64,000 bases of DNA from an uncultured Parabacteroides sp. (GCF_905196875.1 NZ_CAJJWO010000002.1:136326-200325), one strand, 5' to 3'. Numbered from the stretch's first letter, positions 28,350-36,779 are shown. Notes: generated by a model not told the origin, from the sequence alone. Numbers and translations: made by a program.

Positions 28350-28710
28350 ATACGCCGTAATCCGTTTTGTTCCCCGGGTGGAACGTGAGGAGTTTATCAA
28401 CGTGGGCATTATCCTGTTCTCTAAACGGGTTAAGTATATAAAAGCGCGTTATCAGGTGGACGAAAAGAAGATCCGCCTGTTCTCTTCCGAGCTGGATATA
28501 GAGTCGTTATACGCCAACCTGAAAGTATTCGACCATATCTGTTCCGGGGCAAAAGAGGGCGGTCCGATCGCCGCGATGGATATTCCCGAACGGTTCCGTT
28601 GGCTGACAGCCGTACGCAGTTCTTCGATACAGACTTCACGTCCGCATCCGGGACTATCGGAAGATCTGGAAGCTACGTTCGAAAAGTTGTTCTCGGAGTT
28701 GGTACTTTAG
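28327..28710 (+). CDS. DUF3037 family protein
   Basis: A 127-residue protein starting 'YEYAVIRFVPRVEREEFINVGI', the hallmark of DUF3037, and ending in an alpha-helical tail. Its start lies inside the end of the HipA-like gene (23-base overlap), implying translational coupling and a stoichiometric partner role. No enzyme motif is visible; function unknown. Confidence 0.85.
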   Translation: MQGKHLYEYAVIRFVPRVEREEFINVGIILFSKRVKYIKARYQVDEKKIRLFSSELDIESLYANLKVFDHICSGAKEGGPIAAMDIPERFRWLTAVRSSSIQTSRPHPGLSEDLEATFEKLFSELVL

Positions 28711-28857
28711 TCAGGAGGGTGTTCTTTTCTGCTGAAAAAAGCGTTCTTTAATTGTTAAAATTAGCAGTTTTTGCCTGTATTGCATAAAGTTTTATCTTCA
28801 CTAACACTTTTTGGCGATACAGCCCTTCAAACTTAACAAATATTGGCCTGAAAAAGC

Positions 28858-28888
28858 TTGACAAAACCTCTTTGCAAGAGTATCTTTG
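28858..28888 (+). promoter_or_regulatory. Promoter of small RNA copy B
   Basis: TTG (28858-28860), 20-base spacer, TATCTTTG (28881-28888): a near-ideal -33/-7 pair with no gene directly after it. Confidence 0.75.
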
Positions 28889-28894
28889 TACTGT

Positions 28895-28971
28895 GGTTTT
28901 TTCATAATAGTATTAGATTTAAGGTTAACAAAGTTGGTTAGGGCTTGTCGTGAGACAGGCTTTAATTTTTT
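28895..28971 (+). ncRNA. Putative small RNA, copy B
   Basis: A predicted transcript of about 77 bases: T-rich lead, the box TTAGATTTAAGGTTAACAA (28913-28931), then hairpin GCTTGTC-GTGA-GACAGGC (28943-28960) and a T-rich tail, i.e. a terminator. Promoter, lead and box match copy A at 19466-19590 although the 3' hairpins differ. No convincing reading frame. The rest of 28711-29147 holds nothing else recognisable, apart from a TACTTTTG box at 29115-29122. Confidence 0.7.
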
Positions 28972-29220
28972 ATATACATTCCCTCTCACATCTTTCTCAT
29001 TTTACCGTTCTTGCTTCTTTTTAAATTTATATGACCGGCGACGTGTTCTTTGTTTGCTGTCGGGCGGGAAGACTGTTTTAAGGATATAATTTTTCTTTAT
29101 TGATTTAAATTGTTTACTTTTGTAAATAATCAGATATTCAGGCGATTATGGTTTGTTTGAGACTGCTTGAAATCGAATCGGTAAACCTGAAAAAAGGAAC
29201 AATTTGTGTACTTTACTTTA

Positions 29221-29747
29221 TGCGAAGAATAAAATATAAAAAGATGGCTATGTTGATTTACTTTCTTATTGTTGTTGTGGGGATTTTTGTATTAGTACTA
29301 ATAACCGGTCTTCTGCTGCCGGGCGAAAGAGTTGGCTCCCGGCAATGCTTTTACAATGCATCACCCGAAAAAGTCTATAACGTGCTTATCAACAATGTCG
29401 ATTATGGCTACCGTAGCGACCTGAAAGAAATAATTATCCTTGAAAGCCAGGATGGAATAGAAGTCTGGGACGAGATTGCCAAAAACGGCTCCGTCATTCG
29501 TTTTAAAACGACCCGCAAAGAACCTTTCTCGCTTTATGAATTCGATATTATCAAGGCGAATGGATTTACCGGACATTGGAAAGGAGAACTGGAGGAAACA
29601 AGTACAGGGGGGACTCATTTCACATCGACCGAAACCATCCGGATGAAAAACCCCTTCCTGAAAGTACTCTCTTACCTTTTTTTCGATCTGGAGAAGTTTA
29701 TGGATACCTATCAAAATGATTTGCGGACAAAGCTTTGCTCGGCATAA
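29221..29747 (+). CDS. Membrane-anchored SRPBCC-fold protein
   Basis: About 175 residues: one N-terminal membrane helix ('MAMLIYFLIVVVGIFVLVLI') then a polyketide-cyclase/START-like (SRPBCC) domain ('FYNASPEKVYNVLIN' ... 'GHWKGELEETSTGGTHFTSTE'). These domains bind hydrophobic ligands; none is known here. Start is uncertain: ATG 29148 and ATG 29245 are also in frame; 29221 gives a positively charged lead before the helix. Stands alone, convergent with the bile salt hydrolase gene. Confidence 0.75.
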
Positions 29748-29763
29748 CCCCAGAGTCTGTATA

Positions 29764-29791
29764 TAAAAAAAGGAGTTCTTAATGAACTCCT
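29764..29791 (-). terminator. Terminator of the bile salt hydrolase gene, overlapping its stop codon
   Basis: Read on the minus strand: AGGAGTTC, loop containing the TAA stop, GAACTCCT, then seven T. The stem includes the last codons of the gene. Confidence 0.85.
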
Positions 29792-30828
29792 AAGAATTTG
29801 AACGGCTGAGTGGCCACAAACTGATCGGCCGTGTTACCGGCGTATGTTTTACCATGCAGCAGGTCGAGTTTTTTGACCGGTGCGTCTGCAGAGAAATCCA
29901 CATCTTTGAAATCTACCCAGAAGATATTCGGATAGGTAGTCGACTCAAAGTAATATACCTTATTTTTCTGATCGGAAACAGTTCTCCATCGCGTGGATGA
30001 TATATTCGGTTGGTCGGGTGTCGTGATACCCAATGGAACAGATGTGTTGCGGATTACGCTGAATACACTGGCTATGGCCATGCGTGTGTCGTCTACCTTC
30101 GGTATCGCATTGATATAGAACGATGCCCTTACGAAACGATCGGCTGCCCGGTTTGTTCCCGGCAGGAAAGTCGTTCCCCCGATATTTTTCCAATAATCAT
30201 CGAGGGCTAGTTGTTGGTCGAACACCGGTGAGTTAGTCATCACCTGGTACGATTTGCTGTGATGAATATTCAATTTTCCGTTTATGTATTCAAAGATTGC
30301 ATTATCTCCCTCTGTGTCGGATATCGACAGGTGTAACGTTGCCATTCGTGTGCCGTCGGGCATCATGTCCGAGACTACTTCGAATGTTCCTTTTTCAACA
30401 AAAGCGACAGCTTCGTCTACCGTTGCAAAGTTATCCAGCATGTATTGCACCCAGGCGGCAATGGAAAGCCCCGGTTTTTTACCGTCCCACTGTGGGTATT
30501 CCGACTCAGCCAGCCAGAGCAGGTTGGCTACCAATCCTTTTTCGTTCATTCCGTCTGTGCTGCAAATATCATAGGCGGAAGTGACTACGCTTCCGTATTT
30601 TGAAGTCCATTCAAGTGGATTTTTACCTATTTCTCCATTGCGTTTCATACCTCGTGGAAATATCCAGAGGTTGCTATGAGTATCTTCCTTCCAGTCCATC
30701 GTGCGACCTGTCAGTACTGTATTGTTTTTTCCCTGGTAAACTACTCTTGTACAGGCATCCGATGGATTGAACCCTGCACTCGCGGTAATTGCCAGCAATG
30801 CTATTCCCCATTTCTTCATCTCTCTCAT
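29779..30828 (-). CDS. Choloylglycine hydrolase family protein, likely bile salt hydrolase
   Basis: Ntn-hydrolase that deconjugates taurine- or glycine-bile acids, or acts on penicillin V or N-acyl substrates. A signal peptide (1-25) ends at DA|C so that C26 becomes the N-terminal nucleophile. The other active-site positions are visible: R42 and D45 in GRTMDW, N102, N199 in MTNSP, and the arginines in DRFVR (231-234). Sequence and length (349) are close to the known Bacteroides enzymes of this family as remembered. MREMKKW (30828) or MKKW (30819) are both possible starts. Monocistronic. Substrate preference is not readable from sequence. Confidence 0.92.
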   Translation of the reverse strand: MREMKKWGIALLAITASAGFNPSDACTRVVYQGKNNTVLTGRTMDWKEDTHSNLWIFPRGMKRNGEIGKNPLEWTSKYGSVVTSAYDICSTDGMNEKGLVANLLWLAESEYPQWDGKKPGLSIAAWVQYMLDNFATVDEAVAFVEKGTFEVVSDMMPDGTRMATLHLSISDTEGDNAIFEYINGKLNIHHSKSYQVMTNSPVFDQQLALDDYWKNIGGTTFLPGTNRAADRFVRASFYINAIPKVDDTRMAIASVFSVIRNTSVPLGITTPDQPNISSTRWRTVSDQKNKVYYFESTTYPNIFWVDFKDVDFSADAPVKKLDLLHGKTYAGNTADQFVATQPFKFLGVH

Positions 30829-30982
30829 AATCTTAATTATAAATATGTTTCTATGATTATATAAGCGATTTGTGTATCGGATTGTTTAAAAAATAAAGGC
30901 TGAACCTGCGACTGTCACATATGTTACATTTTAAGATATATATATCCTGTATCTTTGCTTTAAATAATTAAATAATCAGACT

Positions 30983-31216
30983 ATGGAACAGTTACATGCT
31001 CATGAAGTCCTTCATATGATGGAAGGCAATAGTTACTCGGAAGCCTCTTTAAGAGCGGCTATCATTGACCGGTTCGGTGAAACTCAGCGTTTTTATACCT
31101 GCTCGGCAGAATATATGAGTGTCGATGACCTGATAGAGTTCCTGAAGGAAAAAGGGAAATTCATGCCGTTGAATGATGGTTTTACGGTTGATATAACGAA
31201 AGTTTGCAATCATTGA
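30983..31216 (+). CDS. YecH-type metal-binding protein (DUF2492)
   Basis: A 77-residue cytoplasmic protein starting 'LHAHEVLHMM', the histidine-rich family signature, with 'FYTCSAEYMSVDDLIEFL' and 'CNH' at the C-terminus as further metal ligands. Members bind metal; physiological role unclear. A TATCTTTG -7 box (30950-30957) lies 25 bases upstream. Monocistronic. Confidence 0.88.
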   Translation: MEQLHAHEVLHMMEGNSYSEASLRAAIIDRFGETQRFYTCSAEYMSVDDLIEFLKEKGKFMPLNDGFTVDITKVCNH

Positions 31217-31257
31217 AAACAGATAATTAGCCGTATGCGTAATCGTCCGGCTTCTTT

Positions 31258-31289
31258 TTGCCGGTATCTGTCCTTTTGTGTTACCTTTG
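31258..31289 (+). promoter_or_regulatory. Promoter of the DUF5131 gene
   Basis: TTG (31258-31260), 21-base spacer, TACCTTTG (31282-31289). It fixes the start of the next gene at ATG 31309, since the upstream in-frame start would lie inside the promoter. Confidence 0.7.
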
Positions 31290-31308
31290 CGTACAAATAC
31301 TTTTTCGG

Positions 31309-32052
31309 ATGCCGACGAATGCTATAATAAAAAAATCGAAAATGTGGAACTTGTGGCATGGCTGCCATAAGTTAAGCCAAGGATGTAAGCATTGCTATGT
31401 TTACCGGGGGGATGCCAAAAGAAACATAGACAGTTCGGTGGTGACGCAAACGAAAAGTTTCGATTTGCCCATACAAAAAAAGCGTAACGGCGAATACAAG
31501 ATTCCTTCGGGAACGTATGTATACACCTGTTTCACCTCCGATTTTTTTGTCGAGGATGCCGATGGTTGGCGCGCTGAAGCATGGAGGATGATACGGGAAC
31601 GAAGTGATCTCGAATTTATGATGATTACCAAGCGTATCGACCGTTTTTCTGCCTGTATGCCAGACGATTGGGGAGAAGGATATGCCAACGTCACAATCTG
31701 TTGCACGATCGAGAACCAGGAATGTGCCGATTACCGCCTGCCTATTTATAAAGCGGCTCCGATCAAACATAAAATCATTATTTGTGAGCCTTTACTGGGA
31801 GCGATAGATCTACATCCTTATCATATCGGCGGATGGGTTGAGCAGGTGGTTGTGGGTGGCGAGTCCGGCATTGAAGCCCGTCCATGTGATTTTGATTGGG
31901 TAATGGCCTTGCACGACGTCTGTGTGGAAAATGGTGTCTCTTTCTGGTTCAAACAGACCGGTGCGAAATTTATCAAAGATGGTGTATTATATGCGATTAA
32001 GCGGCAGTTCCAGCATTCGCAGGCCCGTAAGGCTGATATAAATTTCAAATAG
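31309..32052 (+). CDS. DUF5131 (phage Gp37/Gp68-like) cysteine-cluster protein
   Basis: A 247-residue protein with cysteines C19, C26 and C29 in 'GCHKLSQGCKHCY', resembling a radical-SAM-type iron-sulfur site, and 'EPLLGAIDL...VVVGGESG' typical of DUF5131. Start set by the promoter immediately upstream. The family is widespread in phages and gut bacteria; the reaction is unknown. Confidence 0.87.
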   Translation: MPTNAIIKKSKMWNLWHGCHKLSQGCKHCYVYRGDAKRNIDSSVVTQTKSFDLPIQKKRNGEYKIPSGTYVYTCFTSDFFVEDADGWRAEAWRMIRERSDLEFMMITKRIDRFSACMPDDWGEGYANVTICCTIENQECADYRLPIYKAAPIKHKIIICEPLLGAIDLHPYHIGGWVEQVVVGGESGIEARPCDFDWVMALHDVCVENGVSFWFKQTGAKFIKDGVLYAIKRQFQHSQARKADINFK

Positions 32053-32138
32053 TTCCAAATTTGAACCAGATGTATTATTCATAATATTTATATAACTTGC
32101 CGTCGGTTTATCTATCTGATATATTAATTCTTTAAACA

Positions 32139-33662
32139 ATGAGAAACAAATTTCTGCTATTTTCAATACTTCCCCTTTTTCTGACGACATTGCTGATTTC
32201 CTGCAGCGGTCTTGAAAGGGAGAAAGATACTCTTGAACTGGATAAAAGTTCTATCAGTATAAATCAGGAGGGAGGAACTGATTATGTAAATCTAATGGCC
32301 AACGGCCCCTGGAAGGTTCAGGATGTTCCCGAATGGATTTCTTTGAGTAGTACATCCGGTGACTATTCGGAGACCATGACTGTGGAGGTAAAAGAAAACA
32401 AAGAACCTGCCCGTAGAACTGCATCTTTGTTGTTTATCCGGGGAAAGGCGAGCGAAACATTGGATATCGAACAATTGGGACTGGATGAGATGGCTCCTTT
32501 TATTAAACTGGATAAAAACGGGCTGGATGTAGGATGCTTTACCGGAACTCAAAAGGTAAAACTAACGACTAACAGGCCGTGGAAATTGTTTTTTGCTCCT
32601 AATTGGGTTACTGTAACACCTTCCTCGGGTGATGAATCGGCCGAGATAACGATTTCCATTGCGGAAAACCGTAATCCGGAGGGAAGGCAGTCGATAATTG
32701 TATTTCGCGGTGAGTCCGAAGATAAGGCATTGGATATCCGCCAATCCGGCCTTTTTGATATAGCCATAATGCCGGGCTTGCCTATATTTCATTTTAAGCG
32801 GATGGAATACAGCTCCGAACTGAGCAGGTGCCTTGTATGGGCCAATAGTCTGTTCATAAATCCGTCTGTCCGGAATGAAATCTATCTGGGTAACCTCGTT
32901 TGTCCAACTACCCAGTCTAATACGAATATTCCCGGTTTTACCGGATATACATACAATCCAATTACAATTTCAACCTCGGCAGCTGTTTCTGAAGTTGTAA
33001 AAACCTATCTTCCTTCACGATCGGATCAGGATGATTTTGCCCGACAGATCGCTGAACAAATGCCAGATCGAAAAGGATCTTTTATTGAAGATAAAGGAGC
33101 GTTCGAGTTTTATACCCATAAACAATTACAAGTGATCGGAATGATTAATCTGGGTGTGAAGCTGGATGAACTTGTGTCGGGTTTTCCTTATACGGAAAAA
33201 GAGATGGCCAGAAAATACGGCTTGATTTATTCTTTCAAACGGACATTCTTTAGTTTAGATATAAATATTCCTGAAAAGCTGATACAGGAAGAACTGAAAG
33301 AGGCGGACCTGGAAAAAGGTGTGTCGTATGTTTCGTCTATCACTTATGGTAGGGTCGGTTTGTTGATTGTTGAGTCGGATACGGATTCACGAGAGGTTAA
33401 AGCTGCTGTGAATCGCTTGATTGAAAATAAATCGTTATCGCAGGAAGAGTCTGAGCTTCTTTCGGCAGTAGACGTTTACTATGTTTATTTCGACAAAGAT
33501 AAGAATGTACAAGTAGAGAAAGGTGGTATGGAAGTCGTGAATGCATATAAAGAAGCTACTTTACTGGGAGTAGACGGTATTTATCCTGTTGAATTCTGGT
33601 TGGCCGATTATATGGATAATTCGCCGGAAACTCTCTCGTTCACTTATAGGACGGGAGAATAA
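32139..33662 (+). CDS. BACON-domain lipoprotein with cholesterol-dependent-cytolysin-like pore domain lacking domain 4
   Basis: A 507-residue predicted surface lipoprotein (signal 1-21, lipid cysteine C22). Two BACON domains follow (about 32-113 and 121-203; 'WKVQDVPEWISLSSTSG', 'WKLFFAPNWVTVTPSSG'). From about 205 to the end the sequence resembles domains 1-3 of thiol-activated cytolysins: 'FYTHKQLQVIG', 'YSFKRTFFSLDINIP', and YVSSITYGR (397-405) followed by 'DSREVKAAVNRLI', which lines up with the perfringolysin/pneumolysin core as remembered. It stops where those toxins begin membrane-binding domain 4, so the tryptophan-rich undecapeptide is absent. Possible roles: interbacterial toxin, pore component, or host interaction. 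Single gene, own transcript. Confidence 0.8.
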   Translation: MRNKFLLFSILPLFLTTLLISCSGLEREKDTLELDKSSISINQEGGTDYVNLMANGPWKVQDVPEWISLSSTSGDYSETMTVEVKENKEPARRTASLLFIRGKASETLDIEQLGLDEMAPFIKLDKNGLDVGCFTGTQKVKLTTNRPWKLFFAPNWVTVTPSSGDESAEITISIAENRNPEGRQSIIVFRGESEDKALDIRQSGLFDIAIMPGLPIFHFKRMEYSSELSRCLVWANSLFINPSVRNEIYLGNLVCPTTQSNTNIPGFTGYTYNPITISTSAAVSEVVKTYLPSRSDQDDFARQIAEQMPDRKGSFIEDKGAFEFYTHKQLQVIGMINLGVKLDELVSGFPYTEKEMARKYGLIYSFKRTFFSLDINIPEKLIQEELKEADLEKGVSYVSSITYGRVGLLIVESDTDSREVKAAVNRLIENKSLSQEESELLSAVDVYYVYFDKDKNVQVEKGGMEVVNAYKEATLLGVDGIYPVEFWLADYMDNSPETLSFTYRTGE

Positions 33663-33684
33663 GAAAGATCGTAATTAATAAAAA

Positions 33685-33724
33685 GAGATGTACCTGGATA
33701 TATCCTGATACACCTCTTTTTAGA
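33685..33724. terminator. Bidirectional terminator between CDC-like gene and aspA
   Basis: AGAGATGTA (33685-33693) pairs with TACACCTCT (33710-33718) with a mismatch, flanked by A-run and T-run, serving both convergent genes. Confidence 0.75.
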
Positions 33725-33747
33725 TTATAGTAAATCGATACGATTGT

Positions 33748-35181
33748 TTATTTGGCAGGATGAATGTCCAGTTTCACAGGATGGATCATGTTCTCCGGAC
33801 TTAAGATCGTATCCAGTTGTTCCTTTGTCAGTATGCTATGATCCAATACCAGTTGATATACGCTTTTACCTGTCTCCAGCGCCTCTTTGGCTATTTTCGT
33901 GGAATTTTTATAACCGATAACCGGGTTTAAGGCAGTCACCACTCCAATACTGTGATGTACTTCTTCGATGCAATGTTCGGCATTGGCAACTATTCCTTCT
34001 ACACAAAGGGTACGCAGTGTTTCAAAGCCGTTCATAAGCAATTCGGCAGACTCGAAGCAGCATTGTGCCATAACCGGCTCCATTGCATTCAGTTCCATTT
34101 GGGCAGCTTCACCGGCTATTGTCACACAAAGCTCGTTGCCGATCACCTTATAGGCGATCTGGTTCATCACTTCCGGGATGACCGGATTTACTTTTCCCGG
34201 CATAATGGAAGAACCAGGTTGCATAGCTGGCAGATTGAACTCGCCTAATCCACAGCGCGGGCCGCTTGCCAACAGACGAAGGTCGTTGCATATCTTATTT
34301 ATTTTGACGGCTACCCGCTTCATGGCTGCGGCATAACCAACCAGGCAGGATGTGTCGGAGGTTGCACCAACCAGATCGGCAGATAGTTTGATATCCCATC
34401 CGGTAATTTCACGCAGGGCTTCGATGCATTTTTCTGCATATCCCGGTTCTGCGCAAATGCCTGTACCGATAGCTGTTGCTCCCATATTGACAGTCAAGAA
34501 ATCATTCGCTGCATGATTCAGGTGTGCAATTTCATCCTGCAGGATACTGGCAAAGCCGTTGAATGTTTGTCCTAGGGTCATTGGAACAGCATCTTCCAGT
34601 TGAGTACGTCCCATTTTGATGATATGGGCAAATTCTTCTCCTTTTTTGCGGAAAGAAGCAATCAATGCTTCCAGATAAGGGAGCAACCGGAGATGTGTGG
34701 CATACATACCCAGGTGGATGGCTGTCGGATAGGCATCGTTGGTCGATTGCGAACGGTTCACATGATCGTTGGGTGAGCAGTAGGTGTATTCTCCCCGCTG
34801 ATGTCCCATGATTTCAAGGGCACGGTTGGCTATGACTTCGTTGGCGTTCATGTTGGTGGTCGTACCGGCACCTCCCTGGATCATGTCGACCGGGAATTGT
34901 TCGTGGTGCTGTCCGTCCAATATTTCGCGGCAAGCCTGTGTGATGGCGCGGTATTGTTCGTTTGTCAGCAGTTCCAGAGCGTAGTTGGCTTCGGCTGCTG
35001 CCAATTTAGTGATCGCTAGTCCGTTGATAAATAACGGATATTCGTTGAGGTGAAATTTGCTGATGGAGAAATTCTCGATCCCTCTGAGTGTCTGTACGCC
35101 GTATAATGCTTCGGCCGGTATTTCCCGGGCACCGATCAGATCACTCTCAGTGCGGGTTTTTCCTGTAAATTCAGTATTCAT
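33748..35181 (-). CDS. aspA: Aspartate ammonia-lyase
   Basis: Converts aspartate to fumarate and ammonia, feeding fumarate respiration in anaerobes. 477 residues, full length, with the superfamily signature GSSIMPGKVNPV (about residue 320), 'TNMNANEVIANRALE' and 'GRTQLEDAVPMTLGQ'. It lies 28 bases after an internally deleted asparaginase gene on the same strand; asparaginase normally supplies aspartate to this enzyme, so the original operon made sense as asparagine to fumarate. Confidence 0.97.
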   Translation of the reverse strand: MNTEFTGKTRTESDLIGAREIPAEALYGVQTLRGIENFSISKFHLNEYPLFINGLAITKLAAAEANYALELLTNEQYRAITQACREILDGQHHEQFPVDMIQGGAGTTTNMNANEVIANRALEIMGHQRGEYTYCSPNDHVNRSQSTNDAYPTAIHLGMYATHLRLLPYLEALIASFRKKGEEFAHIIKMGRTQLEDAVPMTLGQTFNGFASILQDEIAHLNHAANDFLTVNMGATAIGTGICAEPGYAEKCIEALREITGWDIKLSADLVGATSDTSCLVGYAAAMKRVAVKINKICNDLRLLASGPRCGLGEFNLPAMQPGSSIMPGKVNPVIPEVMNQIAYKVIGNELCVTIAGEAAQMELNAMEPVMAQCCFESAELLMNGFETLRTLCVEGIVANAEHCIEEVHHSIGVVTALNPVIGYKNSTKIAKEALETGKSVYQLVLDHSILTKEQLDTILSPENMIHPVKLDIHPAK

Positions 35182-35209
35182 ATTAATACGTTGTTTTATA
35201 ATGTTTATA

Positions 35210-35473
35210 TTAATTGCCTGTATAGAAATTTTCCGGGACGGTTACTTCGCCGATCAGCGAACAATGTATATGATCCTTTACTTCTTCGGGTGTCAGTCCT
35301 TGTCCGAAGAGAAACATAAGTTTGGTTACGGCGCATTCTGTCGTACCGTCGAACCCGCTTACTACACCGGCTTCCAAAAGTTTATATCCTGTTTCGGGAT
35401 TTTTGATCATCCCAATGGTTCCTCCTGTATATATTAGCAGAATGGACGGTTTATCTTCTTTGCGTATATTCAT
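35210..35473 (-). pseudogene. Internally deleted type I L-asparaginase gene
   Basis: An 87-residue in-frame remnant from ATG 35473 (an earlier start at 35515 adds 14 residues). The first 23 or so residues, 'PSILLIYTGGTIGMIKNPETG', are the N-terminus of a cytoplasmic asparaginase with the nucleophile threonine motif TGGT; what follows ('LLEAGVVSGFDGTTECAVTKL' to the end) is the extreme C-terminus. About 250 residues, including the second active-site motif, are missing at the ETG junction. It cannot be an active asparaginase. Confidence 0.88.
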
Positions 35474-35617
35474 GTTCGATGCTGTCGTCTTTTGTTTACG
35501 CAGCAAAGATATCAAATGTCATTTTGAAATCAAAAAATGTTTTGATGTATTTAAAATATGTCAATCTTTTTATTGTATGCGGGGAGTATTCTTTTTGTTT
35601 GTGTTAAAATGATATTT

Positions 35618-36247
35618 CTATTTTCTGTATTTGCAAATATCGTCAACAGAGACAACGGTCATATCATGTTGTGTGGCGAAACGGATAATTTCAGGAAGGC
35701 GAGCCATTGTTCCGTCTTCGTTTGTCAGTTCACAAAGAACGGCTGTATCTCCCAGTCCGGCAAGTTTTACGAGATCTACACTTCCTTCTGTATGCCCTCT
35801 TCTTTCCAGGACTCCTTTTTCTCTTGCTTGTAAGGGAAATACATGGCCCGGATGGGATAAGTCTTCTGGTTTTGCTTCCCGGGCGATTGCTGTTTTTATT
35901 GTCTGTATTCTGTCGACTGCCGAAACACCGGTGGTGACACCTTCTTTGGCTTCTATTGAGATCGTGAAGGCTGTCTGGTTTTTACTGGAGTTTTCTTCTA
36001 CCATCTGAGGCAGACCGAGTGACCGGCATTTCTCGGGGGTAAGGCAAAGGCAGACGATCCCACTGCATTCACGAATCATCAGGGTCATATCTTTAACCGT
36101 CATCTTTTCTGCGGAGTAAATAATATCACCTTCATTTTCCCTGTTCTCATCATCGACAAGTAAAATGCCTTTTCCTGCCTGTAAATAACTGATTGCTTTT
36201 TCTACGCGTTCCTTGTAGTCAACTCCGAAATCTTTAATTGTTTTCAT
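35618..36247 (-). CDS. ribB: 3,4-dihydroxy-2-butanone 4-phosphate synthase
   Basis: Riboflavin pathway enzyme making the four-carbon unit from ribulose 5-phosphate. ATG 36247 is used; a TTG two codons earlier also opens the frame. 'ILLVDDENRENEGDIIYSAE' is the metal and substrate site, and 'RRGHTEGSVDLVKLAG' is also conserved. 209 residues match a stand-alone RibB with no GTP cyclohydrolase II fusion. It is under an FMN riboswitch (36371-36493) on the same strand. Confidence 0.96.
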   Translation of the reverse strand: MKTIKDFGVDYKERVEKAISYLQAGKGILLVDDENRENEGDIIYSAEKMTVKDMTLMIRECSGIVCLCLTPEKCRSLGLPQMVEENSSKNQTAFTISIEAKEGVTTGVSAVDRIQTIKTAIAREAKPEDLSHPGHVFPLQAREKGVLERRGHTEGSVDLVKLAGLGDTAVLCELTNEDGTMARLPEIIRFATQHDMTVVSVDDICKYRK

Positions 36248-36254
36248 TTTCAAA

Positions 36255-36295
36255 CCCTGTTATTAGTTTTATATAAAGTAAAGTATACAACAGGG
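36255..36295 (-). promoter_or_regulatory. Hairpin hiding the ribB start region (riboswitch expression platform)
   Basis: Read on the minus strand CCCTGTT (36295-36289) pairs with AACAGGG (36261-36255), whose end is 7 bases before ATG 36247. No T-run follows, so translation control is more likely than termination. Confidence 0.65.
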
Positions 36296-36370
36296 CAAAG
36301 GGGAGTATATGCAACACTTCTACTACATATATAGATATGTTGGTAGAAATGTCATATAAGTCATATTGTC

Positions 36371-36493
36371 TTCTTCTCTCATCCAGACTTTAACTGTCGG
36401 TTCCGGAATTTCACCAGATCAGTCCCCTGTAATATATCCAGAGGAGTCGCGGACTGTCACCGCCGGTAGGGAATCTCACCCTGCCCCGAAGAA
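36371..36493 (-). promoter_or_regulatory. FMN riboswitch (RFN element)
   Basis: On the minus strand the RFN core is directly readable: GGGGCAGGGTGAGATTCCCT, CCGGCGGTGACAGTCCGCGA, then GACTGATCTGGTGAAATTCC and CGACAGTTAAAGTCTGGATG, closed by the TTCTTC/GAAGAA terminal stem. FMN binding represses the downstream gene, here ribB. A TATTTTTG box (minus strand 36510-36503) just upstream fits its promoter. Confidence 0.96.
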
Positions 36494-36593
36494 TACTGGT
36501 CACAAAAATAGGAAGAATTAGTAAAACAAATGGAAAAGAACTGACTAAATAAGGTTTTTTACTACATTTGTACATATCCGTAAAATCAAATTT

Positions 36594-36779
36594 ATGAAAC
36601 ACCAATGTGTAAAATGCCCTTTGCGGGCGAAATATGACCGGGCTCCCCAATCACTGGTAGGGAAATTCTGGCGTTGGCATATTAATTTTTGCCCGGGCTG
36701 GAAAGCCTATTTCACTTCATTAAGTCTCGAAGAGCAGCAGTCTTTACGTGATAAATATAGTTTCAAGAAATACCTTTGA
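36594..36779 (+). CDS. Small conserved CxxC protein
   Basis: A 61-residue protein beginning 'MKHQCVKCPLRAKYD' and continuing 'FWRWHINFCPGWKAYFTSL'. C5, C8 and C33 plus the histidine could bind metal. The compact, motif-rich sequence and the stop/start overlap (TGATG, 1 base shared) with the next gene argue for a real gene. No function is known to me. Confidence 0.8.
   Translation: MKHQCVKCPLRAKYDRAPQSLVGKFWRWHINFCPGWKAYFTSLSLEEQQSLRDKYSFKKYL

Noticed and set aside
28801..28989. A 62-residue frame on the minus strand over small RNA copy B
   Set aside because: It runs antisense through a promoter and terminator and has no family resemblance.
29148..29220. Upstream ATG of the SRPBCC protein as the true start
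   Set aside because: It adds a 24-residue lead without signal features before the membrane helix; kept only as an alternative.
36276..36360. Separate small gene or terminator between FMN aptamer and ribB
   Set aside because: No frame of note and no T-run; the dyad is better explained as the start-hiding stem.
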